In this document: positions 1 through 5,257 of the stretch, piece by piece
Layout: each line of letters begins with the position of its first letter
How positions within the stretch are numbered: the first letter of the stretch is position 1
Source of the DNA: an uncultured Porphyromonadaceae bacterium
GTDB lineage: Bacteria; Bacteroidota; Bacteroidia; Bacteroidales; Muribaculaceae
NCBI GenBank assembly: GCA_947178685.1
Contig: CAMWZE010000142.1
Span: 1 to 5,257 of the forward strand
Direction: 5' to 3'
DNA: 5,257 nt
Program-made: the position numbers and the translations under genes
Notes under the pieces: model-generated
What the model saw: only the letters and a program-made list of their open reading frames with translations
Database searches by the model: none
What the model was told of the DNA's origin: nothing

Positions 1-126
1 TAATACTTTTCAAACTAACCTAACATCATGAAACGATTTTCTGATATTATAACATTGTGGGGGTTAGATTGTTCATCAGATTTTTGTTTTTTGATGTTTT
101 ACCTTAAGATTTTTCTTAATGATAGG
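1..126. other. A/T-rich intergenic DNA with no supported gene
   Basis: Downstream of the remnant the sequence is A/T-rich with T-runs on the plus strand and no reading frame on either strand that looks like protein. I see no tRNA, repeat array or clear Bacteroidota promoter pair (TTTG near -33 with TAnnTTTG near -7). Only the weak hairpin at 104-119 stands out. Confidence 0.5.
104..119 (-). terminator. Weak A/T-rich hairpin after the remnant, possible operon end
   Basis: The minus strand reads TTAAGA-AAAA-TCTTAA, a 6-bp stem with a 4-nt loop, beginning 7 nt after the remnant's TGA. The position suits a transcript end, but the stem is A/T-rich and no T-run follows on the minus strand, so termination here is only a possibility. 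Confidence 0.2.
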
Positions 127-273
127 TCAATCTTTAACCAATCTGATACCGGTGATTACTGCATGGTTGGTATGTATGTTCATATTCTTGTTCTCGGGAC
201 GGAAGTCGAGACTTACCGTATGCTTGCCGGGGGTGAGGTGTACTTTCACAGAGTTTGACCAGCCGTACTCATC
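127..273 (-). pseudogene. Headless 3' remnant of a carbohydrate-binding or hydrolase C-terminal beta-sandwich domain
   Basis: Starting 1 nt after the GH97 stop, and in a different frame, the minus strand encodes 48 residues ending at TGA (129-127). They begin DEYGWSNSVKVHLTPGKHTV and end NMNIHTNHAVITGIRLVKD. Established pattern: many Bacteroidota hydrolases end in a CBM6/CBM35-like or similar beta-sandwich whose last strands read roughly 'NPVxVxLKxGKNTIxL ... N..VDYIRL'. This fragment matches that style, with the strand SVKVHLTPGKHTVSLDF and a closing strand ITGIRLVKD. Codon choice is gene-like, with many C or G third positions. There is no plausible start: the open frame runs back only to a stop at 336-334, inside GH97 in the wrong frame. 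Likely origins are the tail of a downstream PUL gene fused here by deletion, or a C-terminal module of GH97 itself lost by frameshift. Deleting the T of the GH97 TAA would join the two frames as ...LTKKDEYGW. The exact family is not identified. Confidence 0.65.
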
Positions 274-274
274 C

Positions 275-2269
275 TTACTTAGTGAGCTTTGTGAGTTTGA
301 TGGCACAACCGCCGCTTCTACCCTGTGGAATATTTAGTACCATATCGGATGTGACATCTTTCTGTTCTATTATCACCGGATATGGATCGGTATCGTAGTT
401 GGCATTCTCTCCGTCACGATATATTGTAGCACGATAAGTGCATCCCGGATCAAGGAAAGCAAGATTAATATTGGCTACCCGCGCCTCATCGCCTGTAGCA
501 CTACCTACAAACCAGCTATCGCCGCCCTTCTCCTTGCGGGCAGTAGTGATATACTTACCGATTTCAGCTTCCGGAAACACGGTGCGGTCCCAATCGGTTG
601 GGCAATCGCAAACAAACTGGAAGGGACCGGGATTAGCCTCGTAGTTTTCGATCTCGTCAGATGCCATCTGGAGAGGTGAATAGAGTATGACGAAAAGGGC
701 CAGTTGTTTTGCAAGTGTTGTATTGACGTGTGTCTGCGGCATAACCGGATTTTCAAAGCGGAAGGTGACAGGTGTGAAATCCATCGGTCCTGCCAAACCT
801 CTGGTGAAGGGAAGTGTAACAGTATGACTCGGAGGATTGCCACCTTCGGGACACCAGGCATCCCATTCCTGACCACGCACTCCTTCCTGAGTCATAAGGT
901 TAGGATATGTACGTTGAAGACCGGTAGGCATCACAGGCTCATGATTGTCAATAGCCAATTTATGGGCAGCAGCAGTTTCTATTACCTTGCGATAGTGGCG
1001 CACACCAAACTGGCAACTATGACGTTCCTTGTCGTCGAGGAGATCTCCTACATACCCTGTCTTTACATAGTGCATACCATTATCTTTATAGAGCTTCATA
1101 CCATCCTCCATCTGACGCTCGTAGTTAGCGAGCTTTCCTCCGGTTTCGTGATGCCCTATAAGTGCCACTCCTCTTTCACGTCCATAACGATTGATTTCAG
1201 CAATATCGAAATCCTCATATGGTCGAGTGAAGGAGAAATCCCAGGTTGCCCAGTCGTGATTCCACCCCTCCACCAGCACACCTCCGAAGTTGTGACGTGC
1301 GGCGAAATCCATATATCTTTTCACATTCTCTGTTGTGGCTCCATGATTTTCTCCGGCTTCCCATGTGGCAGTTTTCATATGATAGCACCACCATACACCA
1401 ATATATCGTTGGGGCTTGCAAAATTCTTCTGCGTTTTCAATGGCACACGGTTCATTGAGATTTAGCATTATGCGGCTCAAAGCCATATCGCCGGCATTGT
1501 CGGCAATTATGAGTGTACGCCAAGGTGACACCCTTGTGTCGGTGACATATACAGCATCTCCATTCATCCAGGGAGTAAGTCGGGCATACAATGTGTTGTT
1601 TCCGGGAGTTGCTTCAACGTTCATCGCGGCATAATCTGTGAGGTTAGCCTGATGAAGAGCCATATGTGTGCCGTCGGAGGCACGAAGAGTGACAGGAGTG
1701 CTTACGCAGCCTATACTGTCAAGAGGCATCTCACGGAAAAGAGCTTCATAGAATCTGTAGCCCTCCGCAGGAATTGACCACGTTGTATGGTTGTCAGCAA
1801 AAGCAAATTCCGTAAGCTCGTTCATAATGGTAAAGTCACCAAGATGTTTCTGACGTGGAAATTCATAACGGAAGCCTATACCATCGTTGAAAACACGAAA
1901 TACAATGTCGAGTATGCGTCCGGGAGCAAGCTTTTTCTGAGCAAGAGTCACACGCAACTCATTATAGTTGTCAGCTATTTCAGCCTCTTCACCCCACACA
2001 GGACGCCATGTTTCGGAATGGCTGTCTCGTGAATATCGAGCCACAGAGAACCCCTCGTTGAAATCAACACCGTCCTTGATGTCGATGCCGAGGCGGGAAG
2101 GATTGAGGATAGTTTTGCCGTTGCGTTCTACAGAATATTGAGCTATTCCTTTATCGGTGTCGAACGTGAGCGATATGCTCTTGTCGGGGGATGAGACGGT
2201 TAAAGGCATTGCGGCTACCATCAAGGGTGTGCCGGCAATTATCGTGAATAATATGGACTTAATACCCAT
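275..2269 (-). CDS. GH97 glycoside hydrolase, inverting alpha-glucosidase (SusB-like) group
   Basis: A 664-residue exo-acting glycosidase, probably periplasmic: residues 1-20 are a type I signal peptide with likely cleavage after VAA and no lipobox. Domains in order are the GH97 N-terminal beta-sandwich (about 22-285), the (beta/alpha)8 catalytic barrel (about 286-560) and a C-terminal beta domain ending in GGCAIKL. Barrel motifs are GVLVEGWN (330-337), HHETGG (Glu375), NHEPVMPTG (Glu444), RTYPNLMTQEGVRGQEW (Glu462, Glu468) and PFTRGLAGPMDFTP (487-500). From my recollection of SusB numbering, Glu375, Glu444, Glu462 and Glu468 match SusB Glu439, Glu508, Glu526 and Glu532 at a constant offset of 64: base, base/calcium, calcium and general acid. 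The retaining alpha-galactosidase group instead uses an Asp nucleophile and lacks the Glu at the 444 position. The protein is shorter than SusB (738), mainly in the N-terminal domain. The start lies 3 nt after the SusE/F-like stop. The gene is intact; release of glucose from alpha-glucan oligosaccharides is inferred. Confidence 0.95.
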   Translation of the reverse strand: MGIKSILFTIIAGTPLMVAAMPLTVSSPDKSISLTFDTDKGIAQYSVERNGKTILNPSRLGIDIKDGVDFNEGFSVARYSRDSHSETWRPVWGEEAEIADNYNELRVTLAQKKLAPGRILDIVFRVFNDGIGFRYEFPRQKHLGDFTIMNELTEFAFADNHTTWSIPAEGYRFYEALFREMPLDSIGCVSTPVTLRASDGTHMALHQANLTDYAAMNVEATPGNNTLYARLTPWMNGDAVYVTDTRVSPWRTLIIADNAGDMALSRIMLNLNEPCAIENAEEFCKPQRYIGVWWCYHMKTATWEAGENHGATTENVKRYMDFAARHNFGGVLVEGWNHDWATWDFSFTRPYEDFDIAEINRYGRERGVALIGHHETGGKLANYERQMEDGMKLYKDNGMHYVKTGYVGDLLDDKERHSCQFGVRHYRKVIETAAAHKLAIDNHEPVMPTGLQRTYPNLMTQEGVRGQEWDAWCPEGGNPPSHTVTLPFTRGLAGPMDFTPVTFRFENPVMPQTHVNTTLAKQLALFVILYSPLQMASDEIENYEANPGPFQFVCDCPTDWDRTVFPEAEIGKYITTARKEKGGDSWFVGSATGDEARVANINLAFLDPGCTYRATIYRDGENANYDTDPYPVIIEQKDVTSDMVLNIPQGRSGGCAIKLTKLTK
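278..295 (-). repeat. Tandem 9-bp near-duplication at the GH97 3' end
   Basis: The coding strand reads CTCACAAAG then CTCACTAAG, one mismatch in nine, giving Leu-Thr-Lys twice just before the TAA stop. It lies beyond the conserved end of the GH97 fold and directly beside the coding remnant at 273-127, so it may be a slippage or rearrangement mark at that junction. Confidence 0.6.
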
Positions 2270-2272
2270 GTC

Positions 2273-2722
2273 TTAGTTCTTTGTTACATTAATTTTATGC
2301 TTATTGCCATCAATCAAGATTGTATAGTTACCGGCTTCGGTCACCACCCATTTATTATCCGGATTGCCGTTAGGCATCAGGGAGATTTCTTCATTTGCCA
2401 CTCCATTTCCGGAAATCGTGGTTCCTCCGATCATGGGCATGATAAATGCTCCTCCCCAGTTGCCCGGTTCCATCGGACACTTGAACTCTCCTTCGTTGAG
2501 CTTTCCGACATATTGGAATACGTTTTCGCTTACTTCAGTCATAGGGGTTGGAGCATCGATATTCCAGTCGGCGGGAGTGGCATTGCCTACTAGCCAAAGA
2601 GCAGGTATCTCATAAGGAGCTACCGGAATCTCCACCACCACGAGGTCTTTATCATTGTCACAACTCGAAAAGATTAGCAGAGTGAGAGCTGCCAAAGTAT
2701 TGAATATATTTAGAGTTTTCAT
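2273..2722 (-). CDS. Single-domain SusE/SusF-like surface glycan-binding lipoprotein
   Basis: A 149-residue lipoprotein. The signal peptide ends in the lipobox IFSSC with Cys21 lipidated, followed by DNDKD, an acidic pattern like the Bacteroidota signal for surface exposure. After a short Pro-rich linker (about 28-40), residues 41-147 form one SusE/SusF-type starch-binding-like beta-sandwich. The repeating family features are ALWLVGNATPADWNI, PTPMTEV, the GKLNEGEFKCP strand, GNWGGAF, NPDNKW and the closing TEAGNYTILIDGNKHKINV. Trp43, Trp53, Trp89 and Trp125 are candidate sugar-stacking residues. SusE and SusF of Bacteroides thetaiotaomicron carry several such domains and are roughly 390-490 residues, so this is a minimal version. 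It probably tethers glycan at the surface for SusC/SusD. It is followed after only 3 nt by the GH97 gene, suggesting translational coupling. The start is set by the signal peptide; the stop is TAA. Binding specificity is unknown. Confidence 0.85.
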   Translation of the reverse strand: MKTLNIFNTLAALTLLIFSSCDNDKDLVVVEIPVAPYEIPALWLVGNATPADWNIDAPTPMTEVSENVFQYVGKLNEGEFKCPMEPGNWGGAFIMPMIGGTTISGNGVANEEISLMPNGNPDNKWVVTEAGNYTILIDGNKHKINVTKN

Positions 2723-2750
2723 AAGGGTTGAAAATAAATGAGGAGAGAGG

Positions 2751-2764
2751 AGTTTATATAAACT
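2751..2764. repeat. 14-bp perfect palindrome in the susD to susE/F-like gap
   Basis: AGTTTATATAAACT is its own reverse complement and lies near the middle of the 88-nt gap, followed on the coding strand by a pyrimidine-rich run (CTCCTCTCTCCTC) leading to the ATG at 2722. It could be a small operator or an RNA processing or stability element, or chance in A/T-rich DNA. It has no loop and no T-tract, so it is not a convincing terminator. Confidence 0.4.
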
Positions 2765-2810
2765 TCGGATTGCCTGATAATTATTGATAGATTAACTTGA
2801 TAAAAGATGC

Positions 2811-4529
2811 TTAGTAGCCGGGGTTCTGCACTAAGTTATGATTTGTATCGATTGCCTTACGCGGAATCGGGAAAATCGCAGTATGAGAATCGGCATCTAC
2901 ATTCTTATCCCACCAAGCTTCGGAGTTAAACTTACCGAAACGGACAAGATCTGTGCGTCGGCGACTTTCAGCAAAAAACTCGCGTCCCCATTCGTCGAGA
3001 AGTTCCTGTTCAGTAAGAGAAGCATTGCCTTCAGGAGCATAGAGTGTGGTGGTCCAGGAAGAGGAGGGATAGTTGCGCTTGCGTACACTGTTGAGGAGTT
3101 TGGCAGCCTCATCCTTTTGTCCTTGACGGAACTTTGCCTCAGCTAAAGAATAAATCACTTCGGCAAGCCGAATCTCAACAAAGTCGGATTCGAGTTGTCC
3201 TTGCTCATCGTCGGCATAGAAGGGATATTTGGCAAAGTGATAACCTGAATTATGGTCGCCGCTCTGAAGATTGCTGGTTTTATCTTCTGGCCATTCTCCT
3301 TCAGTAAGACCTGCGAAGTGCCCTACTGCGTCACGTATGTCAAGAGCATAGTTTCCATATGGATCAGTCACAAATTCCTCACCCTCTTTCACAGATGGAA
3401 GTTTGCCGAATATGAAGAGACCTTCACGGCGACTGTCACCGGTATTCCGGTAGAGCTTCAGACGTACATCGTCCGGATAATTACGGAATTTCTGTACGGT
3501 ATTACCGAGTGTATAATTATATAGATTTCCTGAGAGATCATAGCTTGGAGTGCATGCATATTTACAGTTATGATCGCCTGCCTCCGCTTTCTGGTCGCCT
3601 ACATAGTAGCGGAATTGTGATGGGGTGCTCCACCAATAAGTGTCTCCCTGATAATGCCAGAATGTGTAGCCTTGCGCAGCGGGGAAAGCAAAGATTACTT
3701 CAGGACATTTTTCATTGTCCCAGTCAAAAGATGCGTCCCATGTGTCGGCAAGGGAGTATGAACCGAATTCTCCGTTGAGAATGCGTTGTGCCCACGTTTC
3801 ACAATCGGCATAGCGGTCGGTTCCGATCCAGGCCTGAGCGTTTAGATAGAGGCGCACCAGAAGAGCGGCTGCTCCGGCTTTGTTCCACTGAGCCTGTTGT
3901 AATTCATTTCCACCGGTAGAGGTCTTAGTAGATAAGAGTTCCACACATTCCTTAAGTTCACTCTCCACGAAGTTGAAAATCTCTGTAGGCTCAACTTGTC
4001 CTTTTGAATTTAGGTTTACATCTTTGCTGACTGCGAGAGGAATGTTTCGGAAAAAGTCAAGTAAGCGTATATAGAACCAGGCACGGAGAGTGCGGCACTG
4101 GGCTTTGAGATTGTTGAATTCTGCTGTGGAGAAGCCGAACTGTGAAGCAGAGAGAGTCTCAAGATCATCTATCACATAGTTGGCTTGCATGATTCCCTGA
4201 TAGCATCCGTTCCATTCGGTTTCGATGGTGCCCTCTTCGTTAGTCCAGGTGTGGTAGTGATAGCGACGCCATAATCCACCGTCGTCCCACCATCCGTCAC
4301 GAGAGGGGGTGATAAGCTGGTCGGCAGAGAGTTCGTTGAGCACGTGGCGGCTTTGGATGCTCCAATAACCATGCTCAAAGGGGCGGAACACTGCGCGTAT
4401 CACATCGTTGCGGGTGTTATAGTAGTTTTCTGATCCAACCTGGTCATAGAGGTTTTCTTCAAGATTGGTGCAACTTGTGGCTGAGAGAGTACCGATTGCC
4501 AGAGCTATGGCAAATTTATATAATTTCAT
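2811..4529 (-). CDS. SusD/RagB-family outer-membrane glycan-binding lipoprotein
   Basis: A 572-residue surface lipoprotein that caps the SusC barrel and delivers glycan to it. Residues 1-20 form a lipoprotein signal: a Lys-containing N-end, a hydrophobic stretch and the lipobox LSATSC with Cys20 as the lipidated residue. Glu at +4 and +5 would suit surface export. The N-terminal SusD-like helical part covers roughly 20-250. RagB/SusD hallmarks follow: EIRLAEVIYSLAEAKFRQG (452-470), a TPR-like helix pair; ESRRRTDLVRFGKF (521-534); and the typical end FPIPRKAID...NPGY (553-572). Length is normal for the family. Two aromatic-rich stretches, around 76-95 and 288-309, may contribute to sugar binding (inference). 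The ATG at 4529 is supported by the signal peptide. It lies 72 nt after susC and 88 nt before the SusE/F-like gene, as expected for one operon. The gene is intact, with a TAA stop. The substrate cannot be read from the sequence. Confidence 0.96.
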   Translation of the reverse strand: MKLYKFAIALAIGTLSATSCTNLEENLYDQVGSENYYNTRNDVIRAVFRPFEHGYWSIQSRHVLNELSADQLITPSRDGWWDDGGLWRRYHYHTWTNEEGTIETEWNGCYQGIMQANYVIDDLETLSASQFGFSTAEFNNLKAQCRTLRAWFYIRLLDFFRNIPLAVSKDVNLNSKGQVEPTEIFNFVESELKECVELLSTKTSTGGNELQQAQWNKAGAAALLVRLYLNAQAWIGTDRYADCETWAQRILNGEFGSYSLADTWDASFDWDNEKCPEVIFAFPAAQGYTFWHYQGDTYWWSTPSQFRYYVGDQKAEAGDHNCKYACTPSYDLSGNLYNYTLGNTVQKFRNYPDDVRLKLYRNTGDSRREGLFIFGKLPSVKEGEEFVTDPYGNYALDIRDAVGHFAGLTEGEWPEDKTSNLQSGDHNSGYHFAKYPFYADDEQGQLESDFVEIRLAEVIYSLAEAKFRQGQKDEAAKLLNSVRKRNYPSSSWTTTLYAPEGNASLTEQELLDEWGREFFAESRRRTDLVRFGKFNSEAWWDKNVDADSHTAIFPIPRKAIDTNHNLVQNPGY

Positions 4530-4601
4530 GATTACTTGTCTGTTTAAGGTGATTGTAAACCTTGTAGAATAATTTTAACAAAGTTATTATGGCTTCATTT
4601 T

Positions 4602-5257
4602 TTAGAAGTCAAACTGTGCTCCGAATATAAACTGGCGACAGGAGGGATAATAACTCCGTGAGCCTGTTGCACCGGGAGTAAGTCCGTTTGTCTGGAATGA
4701 GGAGGGATCAATACCGCTGTAACCTGTGATTGTAAATAGGTTCTTGGCAGTGAAAGTTAAGCGGATGTTGTCGATGAAACGCTTGTTGATATTGAAGGTA
4801 TATCCCAATGTAAGTGCGTCAAGCTTAACATAGTCTCCTTTCTCAAGATAGTAGTCTGTCACCTCCTGATTCCCTTTTAGCACTGCATACTTACCATAGG
4901 CTTTCTCCATAACATTACCGTTGAAACTCTGGTGTCCGTAGTAGAAATCGTGGATATTGAAGATATCGTATCCGAATGCTCCCCGGAAGAAGAGTGATCA
5001 GTCGAGGTTTTTGTAGCGGAAAGTGTGGGTCATTGAGGCCGTGAATTTCGGAAGGCCGTTGCCAACCACCTGGCGATCTTCCTCTGTGCCTTCGGAGGCA
5101 AGTTTGATATTTCCGTCCTTGCCGTAGATTGCCCAGTTGCCATTCTCATCTATTCCTGCGTAACGATACATATAGAAATTGCCGAGACGTTTACCCTGCT
5201 GTATACGCTGGAGATTATGGAAAGGATAGGGATCTTCTGTGCCCACAACGTCATAGT
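4602..5257 (-). pseudogene. SusC/RagA-family TonB-linked outer-membrane transporter, C-terminal part, interrupted by in-frame TGA
   Basis: This is the 3' end of a SusC-type TonB-dependent beta-barrel, which imports oligosaccharides across the outer membrane together with SusD. The gene enters from beyond the right edge, so the plug and most of the barrel are not seen; the family is usually about 1000 residues. Visible family features are VGNGLPKFTAS and FRYKNLD before the stop, then SLFFRGAFGYDIFN, DYYLEKGDYVKLDALTLGYTF, TAKNLFTITGYSGIDP and a terminal FGAQFDF whose last Phe fits the outer-membrane barrel end signal. The frame is the same on both sides of a TGA at 4998-5000: 85 codons before it and 131 after it, both typical SusC sequence. 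A substitution is therefore more likely than an indel. If real, the stop removes the last barrel strands and probably inactivates the protein. The final stop is TAA. susD follows after 72 nt. Family assignment is secure; whether the gene is truly broken depends on base accuracy. Confidence 0.9.
4998..5000 (-). other. In-frame TGA nonsense codon within susC
   Basis: On the minus strand the codons read L-D-stop-S-L-F-F-R-G-A. The flanks are one uninterrupted SusC reading frame, so this is a point change. TGG (Trp) to TGA is the simplest route; TTA (Leu), TCA (Ser) or GGA (Gly) are other one-step ancestors. Recoding of TGA as Trp is unlikely: the other genes here contain about 40 Trp codons, all TGG, and no further internal TGA. 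Confidence 0.85.

Noticed and set aside
75..147. 8-bp inverted repeat ATCAGATT / AATCTGAT with a 57-bp spacer
   Set aside because: Short arms in A/T-rich DNA, one arm lies within the coding remnant, and no insertion-sequence or attachment-site features accompany it.
28..258. Plus-strand frame of 76 codons starting MKRFSDII
   Set aside because: No recognisable domain or signal peptide, poor protein-like composition, and it overlaps the remnant on the opposite strand.
119..337. Plus-strand reading frame with a hydrophobic, membrane-helix-like stretch followed by basic residues
   Set aside because: It is antisense to the coding remnant at 273-127 and runs into the conserved GH97 3' end. The hydrophobic stretch is the complement of a hydrophilic Asn/His/Lys-rich segment, a common antisense artefact.
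704..1465. 253-codon plus-strand open frame opposite GH97
   Set aside because: Lies wholly antisense to conserved catalytic-barrel sequence, is rich in Cys, His and Ile, and shows no family motif; a shadow of the GH97 codon pattern.
4560..4583. Weak hairpin in the susC-susD gap (6-bp stem including a G-U pair, 12-nt loop)
   Set aside because: Short, A/T-rich and at a level expected by chance; no T-run follows that would suggest termination or attenuation.
4998..5000. TGA read as selenocysteine or reassigned to Trp
   Set aside because: No convincing SECIS-like hairpin directly follows, SusC proteins are not known selenoproteins, and about 40 Trp codons in this window are all TGG with no other in-frame TGA.

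Overview
The window looks like a piece of a Bacteroidales (Bacteroidota) chromosome: part of a Sus-type polysaccharide utilization locus (PUL) with every gene on the minus strand. The evidence is the susC-susD-susE/F-like-glycosidase order, Bacteroidota-type lipoprotein signals (a Cys followed by acidic residues), the absence of clear Shine-Dalgarno sequences and A/T-rich gaps between genes. A host-associated gut family such as Muribaculaceae or Bacteroidaceae would fit, but the sequence alone does not settle the family.

In transcription order (right to left): (1) 5257-4602, the C-terminal 216 or so codons of a SusC/RagA TonB-dependent transporter, running in from beyond the right edge and interrupted by an in-frame TGA at 4998-5000; (2) 4529-2811, an intact SusD-family glycan-binding lipoprotein; (3) 2722-2273, a short one-domain SusE/SusF-like surface lipoprotein; (4) 2269-275, an intact periplasmic GH97 glycosidase with the glutamates of the inverting alpha-glucosidase (SusB) group, starting 3 nt after the previous stop; (5) 273-127, a coding remnant that resembles the last ~48 residues of a carbohydrate-binding or accessory beta-sandwich domain, in another frame directly after the GH97 stop and with no start of its own; (6) 126-1, A/T-rich DNA with no gene that I can support.

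Expected joint role: SusC/SusD form an outer-membrane import pump, the SusE/F-like lipoprotein helps hold glycan at the surface, and GH97 trims imported oligosaccharides from their non-reducing ends in the periplasm. The GH97 subtype points to an alpha-glucan-type substrate (inference). No promoter or regulator for the operon is visible; these would lie upstream of susC, outside the window.

I see no new type of system. The points worth a second look are signs of damage on both sides of an otherwise intact core: the nonsense codon in susC and the headless gene fragment after GH97. This suggests a PUL that is being lost, or a strain variant or assembly error.
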